Assembly (NCBI RefSeq): GCF_001647715.1
Contig: NZ_CP015600.1
Coordinates: forward strand, 2,108,001 to 2,172,000
Length of the DNA: 64,000 nucleotides
Source of the DNA: Pseudomonas antarctica
GTDB lineage: Bacteria; Pseudomonadota; Gammaproteobacteria; Pseudomonadales; Pseudomonadaceae
Direction: 5' to 3'
Within the stretch, counting starts at the first letter, position 1. Every line of letters starts with the position of its first letter. Below the pieces are notes generated by a model. The model was not told the DNA's origin. It was given only the letters and a program-made list of their open reading frames with translations, and made no database searches. A program made the position numbers and the translations under genes. Shown in pieces: positions 54,239 to 63,339 of the stretch.

Positions 54239-56686
54239 TCAGCGGACCTTACCCTCAGCCTGGGTCAGCTCTTCCTTGCTGAAATCATCCACGTCGATCA
54301 CCTTGCGCCGCGCTGCTTCGGCATCGCGCAGGGTTTGCGCTTCGGCCGGTTGCAGCACCCCGGCGTGCAGGGCGGCATCGATGGCATGCTCGCCGGCAGT
54401 CGGTTTGACCTGGCCGCTTTTCAACGCGGCATGCAGTTTTTTCTGCAGCGGATGGCTGGCGCCGAGCAGGTCGTAGGCATGTTGCAGGGCGCCGACAGGA
54501 TCTTCCGCCGATTGCGGGCGATAGCAGCCGGCCAGCAACTCCTCGAGGGTCGGGTCGCCTTTGGCGCGACCGATCACCGCAGCCACTTCAGCGTCCAGTG
54601 CATCGGACGGCCCGGTATGACGACGCCCGAACGGGAACACGATAACCCGCAGCAGGCAGCCGAGCACCTTGTTCGGGAAGTTGCTCAGCAGTTCATCCAG
54701 CGCACGCTCCGACTCGCCGAGGCTTTCTTCCATGGCCCAGGCGAACAGCGGCTCCAGATGGTCCGGCGAATCCAGGTCGTGATAACGCTTGAGCGCCGCC
54801 GACGCCAAATACATATGGCTCAGCACATCGCCCAGGCGCGCCGACAGGCGTTCGCGACGTTTCAATTCACCGCCCAGCAACATCATGCTCAGGTCGGCGA
54901 GCAGGGCGAATGCTGCGGCCTGACGGTTCAGCGCGCGGAAGTAACCCTGGCTCAAGCGGTTGCCCGGGGCTTTCTCAAAGTGGCCAACGCCCAGGTTCAG
55001 CACCAGCGTGCTGGCGGCATTGCTCACGGCAAAACCGATATGTTGCATCAGCAGGCCATCGAACTCCTTCAGCGCTTGGTCATGGTCTTCACGACCGGCC
55101 AGGGCCATTTCCTTGAGCACGAACGGATGGCAGCGAATCGCGCCCTGACCAAAGATCATCAGGTTGCGCGAGAGGATATTCGCGCCTTCCACGGTGATGA
55201 AGATCGGCGCGCCTTGCCAGTTGCGCCCCAGGTAGTTGTTCGGGCCCATGATGATGCCCTTGCCGCCGTGTACATCCATGGCGTGGCTGATGCACTCGCG
55301 GCCGCGTTCGGTGAGGTGGTATTTGAGGATCGCCGACAGCACCGAGGGTTTCTCCCCCAGGTCCACGGCGTTGGCGGTGAGCATGCGCGCACTGTCCATC
55401 AGCCAGGCGTTGCCGCCGATGCGCGCAAGGGCTTCCTGAATACCTTCGAAGGCCGACAGCGGTACGTTGAACTGTTCACGCACCTGGGCATATTGCCCCG
55501 TCACCAGGCTGGTGAACTTGGCAGCGCCGGTGCCGACAGCGGGCAGTGAGATCGAGCGGCCCACCGACAGGCAGTTCATCAACATCATCCAGCCCTTGCC
55601 GAGCATTTCCTGGCCACCGATGAGGAATTCCAGGGGGATGAACACGTCTTTGCCCGAGTTGGGGCCGTTCATGAAGGCGGCGCCCAGGGGCAGGTGACGA
55701 CGGCCGATTTCCACGCCGGGGGTGTCGGTCGGGATCAGCGCCAGGCTGATGCCCAGGTCTTCTTTGTCGCCCAGCAGGTGATCCGGGTCATGGGCCTTGA
55801 AGGCCAGGCCGAGCAACGTCGCCACCGGGCCGAGGGTGATGTAGCGTTTTTCCCAGTTCAGGCGCAGGCCGAGGGTTTCCTGGCCTTCCCATTCACCTTT
55901 GCAGATCACGCCGGTGTCGGGCATGGCGCCGGCGTCGGAGCCGGCCAGTGGGCCAGTCAGCGCAAAGCACGGGATATCATCGCCACGGGCCAGGCGGGGC
56001 AGGTAGTGGTTGCGCTGCTCATCGGTGCCGTAATGCAGCAGCAGTTCGGCCGGGCCGAGGGAGTTGGGCACCATTACGGTGGATGCCAGGTCGCCGCTGC
56101 GGGTGGCGAGTTTCATTGCAACCTGGGAGTGGGCGTAGGCAGAGAAACCCTTGCCGCCGTATTCCTTGGGAATGATCAGCGCGAAGAAGCCATGGGTCTT
56201 GATGTGTTCCCAGGCGGCGGGCGGCAGGTCCATGGCCTGGCCGATCTCCCAGTCGCTGACCATCGCACAGAGCTCTTCGGTGGGGCCGTCGATGAACGCC
56301 TGCTCTTCTTCGGTCAGTTGCGCCTTGGGGTAGGCCAGCAACTTGTCCCAGTCAGGGCGACCACTGAACAGTTCGCCGTCCCACCACACGGTGCCGGCAT
56401 CAATCGCGTCGCGCTCGGTCTCGGACATCGGCGGCAGGACTTTCTGAAACCAGCTGAACAGCGGCTTGGTGAAGTATTGGCGGCGCAGGTCGGGCAGCAG
56501 CAAGGGCACGGCGACGACGGCGGTCAACACCCAGAAGATCAGCAGCAGCCAACCCGGTGCGTGGCTCCAGGCGCCCATCGCCAACAGGTAAACGGCGACC
56601 ACGCCCAGGGCGGGCAGGGGCGCGGTGCGGCGGTGTGCCAGGTAGGCAATGCCGACCACCAGAACCAGTATCCACAACAACAGCAT
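54239..56686 (-). CDS. fadE: Acyl-CoA dehydrogenase, FadE type
   Basis: An 815-residue FadE-like enzyme: two N-terminal membrane helices (LLLWILVLVVGIAYLA; LLLIFWVLTAVVAVPLLL), then the FAD acyl-CoA dehydrogenase core (FALIIPKEYGGKGFSAYAHS, CFALTGPLAGSDAGAMPDTG, GGNAWLMDSARMLT, MDVHGGKGIIMGPNNYLGR, FITVEGANILSRNLM) and the C-terminal DUF1974 extension. It performs the first oxidation step of fatty acid beta-oxidation. ATG 56686 is preferred (GGAGG seven bases before); a TTG two codons earlier is less likely. Its terminator isolates it from PA2817-like. Confidence 0.95.
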   Translation of the reverse strand: MLLLWILVLVVGIAYLAHRRTAPLPALGVVAVYLLAMGAWSHAPGWLLLIFWVLTAVVAVPLLLPDLRRQYFTKPLFSWFQKVLPPMSETERDAIDAGTVWWDGELFSGRPDWDKLLAYPKAQLTEEEQAFIDGPTEELCAMVSDWEIGQAMDLPPAAWEHIKTHGFFALIIPKEYGGKGFSAYAHSQVAMKLATRSGDLASTVMVPNSLGPAELLLHYGTDEQRNHYLPRLARGDDIPCFALTGPLAGSDAGAMPDTGVICKGEWEGQETLGLRLNWEKRYITLGPVATLLGLAFKAHDPDHLLGDKEDLGISLALIPTDTPGVEIGRRHLPLGAAFMNGPNSGKDVFIPLEFLIGGQEMLGKGWMMLMNCLSVGRSISLPAVGTGAAKFTSLVTGQYAQVREQFNVPLSAFEGIQEALARIGGNAWLMDSARMLTANAVDLGEKPSVLSAILKYHLTERGRECISHAMDVHGGKGIIMGPNNYLGRNWQGAPIFITVEGANILSRNLMIFGQGAIRCHPFVLKEMALAGREDHDQALKEFDGLLMQHIGFAVSNAASTLVLNLGVGHFEKAPGNRLSQGYFRALNRQAAAFALLADLSMMLLGGELKRRERLSARLGDVLSHMYLASAALKRYHDLDSPDHLEPLFAWAMEESLGESERALDELLSNFPNKVLGCLLRVIVFPFGRRHTGPSDALDAEVAAVIGRAKGDPTLEELLAGCYRPQSAEDPVGALQHAYDLLGASHPLQKKLHAALKSGQVKPTAGEHAIDAALHAGVLQPAEAQTLRDAEAARRKVIDVDDFSKEELTQAEGKVR

Positions 56687-56876
56687 ATTCAATCCTCCGT
56701 GAAACCAGGGGCGAAACCACCATGGAGCTTAGTCGGCATCCGAAAAAGCGCGGTGATCAGGGTGTAACGAGTTGTACTGGGAGCACCATCACCAGGCCCC
56801 GACATTTGGCCGAATCGTCGTTATCTCCACGGCAGACCTGTCGTTACACTCCAGGCTTCCTTCGGAGATAAAGCTC

Positions 56877-57536
56877 ATGGATACGTACCTGAATCCCAGC
56901 CGCTTCATCGATAGTGACCACCCTGCGGTGGTGGAGTTCGCCGAAAAACACCGTGGTCCCAGTGCGGATTTACGTGACCAGGCAGTCAGTCTTTATTACG
57001 CCGTACGTGAGGCGATTCGCTACAACCCTTACACCTTCAGCCGCGACCCAGGCACCTTGCGCGCCAGCTTCGCCTTGGCGGCCGGTGAAAGTTACTGTGT
57101 GCCCAAGGCCACCTTGCTTGCCGCCTGTGCCCGTCACTGCGGTATACCGGCGCGCATCGGTCTGGCGGACGTGCGCAATCACCTGTCGACGCCACGCCTG
57201 ATCGCGTTGCTCAAAAGTGATGTGTTCGCCATGCACGGCTATACAGAGTTTTACCTGCGCGGCCGTTGGGTCAAGGCTACGCCGGCGTTTAATCAGCAAC
57301 TGTGCGACGTGTTCGATGTGCCACCGCTGGAATTCGATGGCATTAACGACAGTGTGTTTCACGCGTTCAATCGCCAGGGGCAGCGCTCGATGGAATATGT
57401 GCTGGACCACGGGCAGTTTTCCGACGTGCCCGAGGCGTTTTTCTTCGCTCATATTCAGCAGTGTTACCCGCACCTGTTTGCCGAGGATATGCCGATCGTG
57501 TTGGCTGACATGCACTCCGATTTAAGCCGCGCGTGA
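56877..57536 (+). CDS. Transglutaminase-like cysteine protein, third triad residue altered
   Basis: A 219-residue transglutaminase-core protein, cytoplasmic (no signal peptide). The catalytic Cys lies in GESYCVPKATLLAACARHCGIPAR and His in MHGYTEFYLRGRW; the usual acidic third residue in the 'DPT' turn is replaced in this family by VKATPAFN. It may be a protease, ligase or inactive scaffold. The frame is open from 56772; ATG 56877 with GGAG upstream is preferred. Divergent from fadE over 190 bases. Confidence 0.85.
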   Translation: MDTYLNPSRFIDSDHPAVVEFAEKHRGPSADLRDQAVSLYYAVREAIRYNPYTFSRDPGTLRASFALAAGESYCVPKATLLAACARHCGIPARIGLADVRNHLSTPRLIALLKSDVFAMHGYTEFYLRGRWVKATPAFNQQLCDVFDVPPLEFDGINDSVFHAFNRQGQRSMEYVLDHGQFSDVPEAFFFAHIQQCYPHLFAEDMPIVLADMHSDLSRA

Positions 57537-57592
57537 AGCGGCGTATGCTGCTGCGTTCATCAAGCCATGTTCATTCACGATAAGGCGCGGTC

Positions 57593-58210
57593 ATGCTGAA
57601 AATCTGGGGTCGTAAAAATTCATCAAACGTCAGGAAAGCACTCTGGTGCGCCGAGGAACTCGGCCTGGACTATGAAGCGATTGATGCGGGCGGGGCTTTT
57701 GGTGTGGTCGACACGCCGCAATACCGAGCGCTGAACCCCAATGGCCGGGTGCCGATGATCGAAGATGGCGACTTTGTGCTGTGGGAGTCCAACACCATCG
57801 TGCGTTACCTCTGCGCCAAGCAGGCGTCGAGCTGGTACCCGAGCGACCTGAAAGCGCGGGCCAATGCCGAAAAATGGATGGACTGGACCACTTCGACCCT
57901 CGCTGAGCCATTCAAGGCCGTGTTCTGGGGCATCCTGCGCACTCCCGCAGACAAGCAGAACTGGGACAGCATCAATGCCGGGCGCCAGGCCTGTATCGAT
58001 GCCTTGAGCACCGTGGACAAAACGCTGGCGACGCAACCTTACCTGTCTGGCACTGCGATCGGCATGGGCGACATCCCCTTGGGCAGCTTTATCTACGCCT
58101 GGTTTGAAATGCCTATCGAACGGCCTGCAATGCCCCATCTAGAGGCCTGGTACCAGCGCCTTAAGGAACGCCCGGCCTACCGCAAAGCCGTGATGACTGC
58201 GTTGACTTAA
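57593..58210 (+). CDS. Glutathione S-transferase
   Basis: A 205-residue two-domain GST: thioredoxin-like N-half (IWGRKNSSNVRKALWCAEEL, NPNGRVPMIEDGDFVLWESNTI with the cis-Pro/Glu-Ser glutathione site) and helical C-half (YLSGTAIGMGDIPLGSFIYAWF). Detoxification of electrophiles or peroxides. In P. aeruginosa a GST gene (PA2813) has the same neighbours. Substrate unknown. Confidence 0.92.
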   Translation: MLKIWGRKNSSNVRKALWCAEELGLDYEAIDAGGAFGVVDTPQYRALNPNGRVPMIEDGDFVLWESNTIVRYLCAKQASSWYPSDLKARANAEKWMDWTTSTLAEPFKAVFWGILRTPADKQNWDSINAGRQACIDALSTVDKTLATQPYLSGTAIGMGDIPLGSFIYAWFEMPIERPAMPHLEAWYQRLKERPAYRKAVMTALT

Positions 58211-58344
58211 TACCTACTATTAATACGGGTGACTGTACTTGTGCGGCGCAGGCAAGCACCATGCCTGTCATGCGCCGCCGTTGAACTACCTGGGCCGCGC
58301 CCTCATCTATTCTTTCTATTCCCTTCTTTGGTGCGTATTCCGAT

Positions 58345-59277
58345 ATGAGTTCCGCTCTGTCCATCCGGCAGCTAACCAAAACCTACGGCAACGGTTTCCA
58401 GGCCCTGAGTGGTATCGATCTGGACGTTGCCGAAGGTGACTTTTTCGCCTTGCTCGGCCCCAACGGTGCCGGCAAATCCACCACCATTGGTATCCTCTCG
58501 ACCCTGGTCAACAAGACCAGCGGCACGGTGAATATCTTTGGGCATGACCTGGACAAATCCCCGGCGGCGCTCAAACGTTCCATCGGCGTGGTGCCCCAGG
58601 AGTTCAACTTCAACCAGTTCGAAAAGACCTTCGACATCGTTGTAACTCAGGCGGGCTACTACGGCATCCCGGCTAAAATCGCCAAGGAACGCGCCGAGCA
58701 GTACCTCACTCAGCTGGGCCTGTGGGACAAGCGTGACGTGCCTTCGCGCTCGTTGTCCGGCGGCATGAAGCGCCGCCTGATGATCGCCCGCGCGCTGGTG
58801 CATGAGCCGCGCCTGCTGATCCTCGATGAGCCGACCGCGGGCGTGGACATTGAACTGCGTCGATCGATGTGGGCCTTCCTCACCGAGCTGAACGAGAAGG
58901 GCATCACCATCATCCTCACCACCCATTATCTGGAAGAGGCTGAGCAACTGTGCCGCAACATCGGCATCATCGACCACGGCACCATCGTCGAGAACACCAG
59001 CATGCGTAACCTGCTGGGCCAGTTGCATGTGGAAACCTTCCTGCTTGACCTGAAAAACAACCTGTCGGTGGCGCCGCAACTGCTCGGCTACCCGAGCCGC
59101 CTGGTGGACGACCACACCCTGGAAGTCCAGGTGGACAAGGCCATGGGCATCACTGCGCTGTTCACCCAGTTGGCGGCCCAGAACATTGAAGTGCTGAGCC
59201 TGCGTAATAAAACCAATCGCCTTGAGGAGTTGTTCGTGTCCCTGGTGGAGAAAAATCTGGCGAAGGTGGCGGTATGA
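58345..59277 (+). CDS. ABC-2 type transporter ATP-binding protein (YadG-like)
   Basis: A 310-residue ATPase: Walker A GPNGAGKSTT, signature LSGGMKRRL, Walker B LLILDEPTAGVD, H-loop (TTHYLEEA). The partner permease follows with a four-base overlap. YadG/YadH are of unknown substrate; ABC-2 exporters move drugs, lipids or polysaccharides. A weak site precedes the ATG (58345, gap after GST 134 bases). Confidence 0.94.
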   Translation: MSSALSIRQLTKTYGNGFQALSGIDLDVAEGDFFALLGPNGAGKSTTIGILSTLVNKTSGTVNIFGHDLDKSPAALKRSIGVVPQEFNFNQFEKTFDIVVTQAGYYGIPAKIAKERAEQYLTQLGLWDKRDVPSRSLSGGMKRRLMIARALVHEPRLLILDEPTAGVDIELRRSMWAFLTELNEKGITIILTTHYLEEAEQLCRNIGIIDHGTIVENTSMRNLLGQLHVETFLLDLKNNLSVAPQLLGYPSRLVDDHTLEVQVDKAMGITALFTQLAAQNIEVLSLRNKTNRLEELFVSLVEKNLAKVAV

Positions 59278-60053
59278 GTTCCGAACTGCAACCCAATATT
59301 GTCGCGCTGCAGACCATCGTTTACCGCGAGGTGAAGCGCTTTACCCGGATCTGGCCGCAGACGCTGCTGCCGCCGGCGATCACCATGGTCCTGTACTTCG
59401 TGATCTTCGGTAACCTGATCGGCCGCCAGATCGGCGACATGGGTGGCTTCACGTACATGGAGTACATCGTGCCGGGCCTGATCATGATGTCGGTGATCAC
59501 CAACTCCTACGGCAATGTGGTCTCCAGTTTCTTCGGCAGCAAGTTCCAGCGCTCCATCGAAGAACTGATGGTGTCGCCGGTGTCGCCCCACACCATTCTG
59601 ATCGGCTACACCCTGGGTGGCGTGCTGCGTGGCTTGATGGTCGGCGTGATCGTGACCTTGCTGTCATTGTTCTTCACCCACCTGCAGGTGCATCACCTTG
59701 GGGTCACCCTGCTGGTGGTCGTACTGACGGCGACGATCTTCTCGCTGCTGGGGTTTATCAACGCCGTATTTGCGCGCAATTTCGATGATATTTCGATTAT
59801 CCCGACGTTCGTGCTGACGCCGCTGACCTATCTGGGCGGGGTGTTCTACTCCATCACCTTGCTGCCGCCGTTCTGGCAGACCGTGTCGCTGGCCAACCCG
59901 GTGTTGCACATGGTCAACGCCTTCCGCTACGGCATCCTGGGCGTATCGGATATCAAGATCAGCGTGGCGATCACCTTCATGCTGGTGGCCACCGTGGTGC
60001 TGTATGTCAGTTGTGCGCGGTTGCTGGTGAGCGGGCGCGGGATGCGTACGTAA
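59274..60053 (+). CDS. ABC-2 type transporter permease (YadH-like)
   Basis: A 259-residue six-helix inner-membrane permease of the ABC-2 family: YREVKRFTRIWPQTLLPPAI at the start, EELMVSPVSPHTILIGY coupling region, IPTFVLTPLTYLGGVFYSI and NPVLHMVNAFRYGILG near the end. It works with the ATPase encoded immediately upstream (ATGA overlap). Substrate unknown. Followed by a REPIN. Confidence 0.94.
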   Translation: MSSELQPNIVALQTIVYREVKRFTRIWPQTLLPPAITMVLYFVIFGNLIGRQIGDMGGFTYMEYIVPGLIMMSVITNSYGNVVSSFFGSKFQRSIEELMVSPVSPHTILIGYTLGGVLRGLMVGVIVTLLSLFFTHLQVHHLGVTLLVVVLTATIFSLLGFINAVFARNFDDISIIPTFVLTPLTYLGGVFYSITLLPPFWQTVSLANPVLHMVNAFRYGILGVSDIKISVAITFMLVATVVLYVSCARLLVSGRGMRT

Positions 60054-60078
60054 GCTGCGATCACACACGGATAAAAAA

Positions 60079-60168
60079 TGTGGGAGGGGGCTTGCTCCCG
60101 ATGGCAGTGGGTCAGTCAACCTATTCAGTGACTGGTCCATCCTCATCGGGAGCAAGCCCCCTCCCACA
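60079..60168. repeat. REPIN, GGGGGCTTGCTCCCG type
   Basis: TGTGGGAGGGGGCTTGCTCC and GAGCAAGCCCCCTCCCACAT with a spacer containing CAGTCA / TGACTG: a third REP subfamily in the window. Confidence 0.85.
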
Positions 60169-60188
60169 TTGGGTTTTGTGCAGGATCT

Positions 60189-60734
60189 TCAGGCGTTCAG
60201 TGCCAACTCAATCAGCGCGTGCAGCTCTTGTACCGTCAACGGTGCGGTTGAGAACAGAATGCGAAACACCGTCGGCGCCGCCAGCAGGTTGATCAGATGG
60301 TCCACGCTCGGCGGCGGTGGTGTGGCGCCTTGGTAGCGATCGACAATCGTCTGCAGCTGCCCGCTCAGGATGCTGACGCAGTACCCCGGGGTCACGCTGC
60401 ACTGCACGTCACGCATCATGTTGCGACCCGGTTCTGAGCTCATTTCATCCAGGTATTGCTCGGCCCAGGCGTGCAGGTCACCGCGAAGGGTGCCGGTGTT
60501 GGCCGGCTCGCTGTCCGGGCGCATACGGGCCAGGGCCACATCAGCCAGCAGCACGGAAAGGTCGCCCCAGCGCCGGTAGATCGTCGAGGGCGTCACGCCC
60601 GCGCGCGCAGCAATCATCGGCACGGTAACGCTGGAACGCTCATGGGCCTCCAGCAGTTCGCGCGCGGCGTTATGCACTGATTCTTGTACCCGGGCACTAC
60701 GGCCTCCCGGGCGGAGGCCTTCTTTTATCGCCAT
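60189..60734 (-). CDS. TetR/AcrR family transcriptional regulator
   Basis: A 181-residue regulator: N-terminal helix-turn-helix (VTVPMIAARAGVTPSTIYRRWG, residues about 37-58) and a C-terminal ligand domain of the TetR_C class. Divergent from an MFS exporter gene; the 91-base gap holds a large inverted repeat and an AAGCGCTT palindrome (60766-60773). It probably represses the MFS gene and itself. Confidence 0.92.
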   Translation of the reverse strand: MAIKEGLRPGGRSARVQESVHNAARELLEAHERSSVTVPMIAARAGVTPSTIYRRWGDLSVLLADVALARMRPDSEPANTGTLRGDLHAWAEQYLDEMSSEPGRNMMRDVQCSVTPGYCVSILSGQLQTIVDRYQGATPPPPSVDHLINLLAAPTVFRILFSTAPLTVQELHALIELALNA

Positions 60735-60779
60735 GCGTAAAACCTTAACACAAAGAATTTGCTTTAAGCGCTTGCCAGT

Positions 60780-60824
60780 AGCACACTCCGCAAAAGCAAA
60801 ATATTAGCTTTAGCGGAGTGTGCT
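60780..60824. promoter_or_regulatory. Long inverted repeat over the MFS gene leader
   Basis: Perfect 12-base arms AGCACACTCCGC (60780-60791) / GCGGAGTGTGCT (60813-60824), then after one mismatch a 5-base inner stem AAAGC/GCTTT, with a nine-base A+T loop containing AATATTA. The right arm contains the GGAG ribosome-binding site of the MFS gene. It may be a double operator for the TetR protein, or an RNA hairpin hiding the start of translation. Confidence 0.7.
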
Positions 60825-60825
60825 T

Positions 60826-62013
60826 ATGTCTAGCGTCATGTCTCAACGTTCCAGCCTGGCGTTCCTGGTCATCACAATGTTGACCTTCCTCGCTGCGTCC
60901 AGCGCGCCTACTCCGCTGTATCAGGTTTACCAGGACAGCCTGCATTTCTCCGCGGCCATGCTGACGGTGATTTTCGGCGTTTACGCGGTGAGCCTGTTAG
61001 CGGCGTTATTGACCGTGGGTTCGCTGTCGGATTACCTGGGGCGCAAGCCGGTGATCTTCGTCGCACTGATCCTGAATATGCTGGCGATGCTGCTGTTTAT
61101 CAACGCTGACAGCACCGCCTACTTGATTGCCGCCCGCGCGTTGCAAGGTTTCGCGACAGGCACGGCAACGGCGGTGCTGAGTGCCACGCTGCTGGACACC
61201 GACCGTTTGCGCGGCCCAATGCTCAATAGCCTGGCGCCACTCCTGGGCATGGCCAGTGGCGGCCTGGGCAGCGGCTTGCTCGTGGAATTCGCACCACGCC
61301 CGACTCAATTGGTTTACTTCACACTGCTGGGGTTGATGGCTCTTCAGGTGGTCTGCATTTTACGCTTGCCCGAAACCGTCAGCCGCATACCCGGTGCCTT
61401 GAAGTCGTTGGCGCCGACCCTGCATGTGCCGGAGCAAGCGCGCCGTGCCTTGTGGCTGGCGATGCCGCTGAATGTGGCGGTGTGGTCGCTGGGCGGGTTC
61501 TTTTCATCCCTGGCCCCTTCGCTCGTGCGGGCTGCGACCGGTTCGACCTCGCACCTGATTGGCGGCGGACTGGTGGCAGTCGTAACCCTGAGTGGCGCGG
61601 TAATGATTTACAGCCTGCGCGCGCGTGCGGCAGACAAGATCATGCGGCTGTCGGCGGTCTTGTTGGCGGCGGGTGTGGCGTTGCTGCTGGTCGCCGTGCA
61701 GAGTGCCAGTCTGTGGCTGTTTTTTGTCGCCAGTGTCATCGCAGGCTTGGGTTTCGGCGGCGGGTTCATGGGCAGTGTGCGCAGTATCGTGGGGTTGGCG
61801 CTGCCCCATGAACGGGCGGGCTTGATGTCTGCGTTTTACGTATTGAGCTACCTGGCGTTCTGCGTGCCGGCGCTGTTGGCGGGTAACCTTAGCCGGGTGT
61901 TTGGCCTCATCGCCACCACCGATGGCTACGGCGCCGTGCTGATTGTGCTGGCCCTCAGTGCGCTGGTCGGTTTGATGTTGCAGGATTCGGGGCGAGCCAG
62001 AACTGCGGTATAG
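60826..62013 (+). CDS. MFS transporter
   Basis: A 395-residue, 12-helix exporter of the major facilitator family: SLSDYLGRKPVI (loop 2-3 motif) and ALPHERAGLMSAFYVLSYLAF. It resembles the multidrug/sugar-efflux branch. The frame opens at a GTG (60820); ATG 60826 fits GGAG (spacing seven), and ATG 60838 is another option. Divergent from a TetR gene and preceded by a large inverted repeat, so it is likely inducible by its own substrate. Confidence 0.9.
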   Translation: MSSVMSQRSSLAFLVITMLTFLAASSAPTPLYQVYQDSLHFSAAMLTVIFGVYAVSLLAALLTVGSLSDYLGRKPVIFVALILNMLAMLLFINADSTAYLIAARALQGFATGTATAVLSATLLDTDRLRGPMLNSLAPLLGMASGGLGSGLLVEFAPRPTQLVYFTLLGLMALQVVCILRLPETVSRIPGALKSLAPTLHVPEQARRALWLAMPLNVAVWSLGGFFSSLAPSLVRAATGSTSHLIGGGLVAVVTLSGAVMIYSLRARAADKIMRLSAVLLAAGVALLLVAVQSASLWLFFVASVIAGLGFGGGFMGSVRSIVGLALPHERAGLMSAFYVLSYLAFCVPALLAGNLSRVFGLIATTDGYGAVLIVLALSALVGLMLQDSGRARTAV

Positions 62014-62127
62014 GAAATATCGCTATATCGGTAAAACAGATAACAGTTAGAGATATTACCCGTTATATAGATATTCGTTCAGGTTCTATGATGGTTTCAA
62101 CCTCATGCGAGGAAGAGGATTACCATC
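62014..62127 (+). promoter_or_regulatory. A+T-rich region with direct repeats before the TDT gene
   Basis: ATATCG occurs at 62017 and 62025 (8-base period), and AGATATT at 62051 and 62069 (18-base period). Its low G+C content stands out. It probably holds the promoter and an activator site; the regulator is unknown. Confidence 0.4.
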
Positions 62128-63276
62128 ATGACCTGCTCCAATAGCATCAGCTATAAACCCTTCAGTCACTTGACCCGTCCTCGGGAAGTGATTCGCCAGT
62201 TCACCCCCAACTGGTTTGCCGCGACCATGGGCACCGGCGTGCTGGCGTTGGCCTTGGCCCAATTGCCCGTCAGTGTGCCCGGCTTGCACGCCATTGCCGA
62301 AGGGCTTTGGATGTTCACCATTGGCCTGTTTGTCCTGTTCAGCCTCTTGTATGCCGCCCGTTGGGTGATGTTCTTCAACGAGGCGCGGCGGATTTTCGGG
62401 CACTCCACGGTTTCGATGTTCTTCGGCACCATCCCGATGGGCCTGGCGACGATTCTCAATGGCTTGCTGCTGTTCGGCCTGCCACGCTGGGGCAGCGATG
62501 TCATACCGTTGGCTGAAGCGATGTGGTGGTTGGATGTGGCGATGGCCCTGGCTTGCGGTGTACTGATCCCGTTCATGATGTTCACCCGCCAGGAACACAG
62601 CATCGACCAGATGACGGCCGTGTGGCTGTTGCCCGTGGTCGCGGCCGAAGTCGCTGCCGCCAGCGGTGGCCTGCTGGCGCCGCACCTGGTCGACGCCCAT
62701 GCGCAACTGGTGATGCTGGTGACCAGCTACGTGTTGTGGGCGTTTTCCCTGCCGGTGGCGTTCAGCATCCTGACCATCCTGATGTTGCGCATGGCCCTGC
62801 ACAAACTGCCCCACGCAAATATGGCTGCGTCGAGCTGGTTGGCGCTGGGCCCCATCGGCACCGGCGCCCTCGGCATGCTGCTGCTGGGCGGCGATGCACC
62901 GGCGATCTTCGCGGCCAACGGCTTGCCCGGTGTCGGCGAGATGGCCAACGGCCTTGGCCTGGTGGCGGGCATCACCCTGTGGGGTTTCGGCTTGTGGTGG
63001 ATGCTGATCGCCGTGTTGATTACCCTGCGGTACCTGCGTGCGGGCATTCCGTTCAACCTCGGCTGGTGGGGTTTTACCTTCCCATTGGGGGTTTACGCCT
63101 TGGCCACGCTGAAGCTTGCGAGCGTATTGCACCTGGGTTTCTTCAGTGTGTTTGGCACTGTGCTGGTGGTGGCATTGGCGCTGATGTGGCTGATCGTCGC
63201 CAAGCGCACCGTGCAGGGCGCCTATAAAGGTGAGCTTTTTGTTTCGCCTTGCATTGCGGGGCTAGGGAATAAGTAA
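62128..63276 (+). CDS. TDT family transporter (TehA/SLAC1/Mae1-like)
   Basis: A 382-residue, ten-helix membrane protein of the tellurite-resistance/dicarboxylate transporter family: FTPNWFAATMGTGVLALAL, PMGLATILNGLLLFG, MMFTRQEHSIDQMTAVWLLPVVAAEV, WWGFTFPLGVYALATLK. Relatives export sulfite (fungal Ssu1), malate or chloride/nitrate (SLAC1, HiTehA). AAGAGGA precedes the ATG. Which anion is carried cannot be read. Confidence 0.92.
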   Translation: MTCSNSISYKPFSHLTRPREVIRQFTPNWFAATMGTGVLALALAQLPVSVPGLHAIAEGLWMFTIGLFVLFSLLYAARWVMFFNEARRIFGHSTVSMFFGTIPMGLATILNGLLLFGLPRWGSDVIPLAEAMWWLDVAMALACGVLIPFMMFTRQEHSIDQMTAVWLLPVVAAEVAAASGGLLAPHLVDAHAQLVMLVTSYVLWAFSLPVAFSILTILMLRMALHKLPHANMAASSWLALGPIGTGALGMLLLGGDAPAIFAANGLPGVGEMANGLGLVAGITLWGFGLWWMLIAVLITLRYLRAGIPFNLGWWGFTFPLGVYALATLKLASVLHLGFFSVFGTVLVVALALMWLIVAKRTVQGAYKGELFVSPCIAGLGNK

Positions 63277-63339
63277 GCGAGATTAGGTAAAGTCGTGGCC
63301 TGACAATCCAAGCCTTCAGGCCACGCAGGAACACGGACG

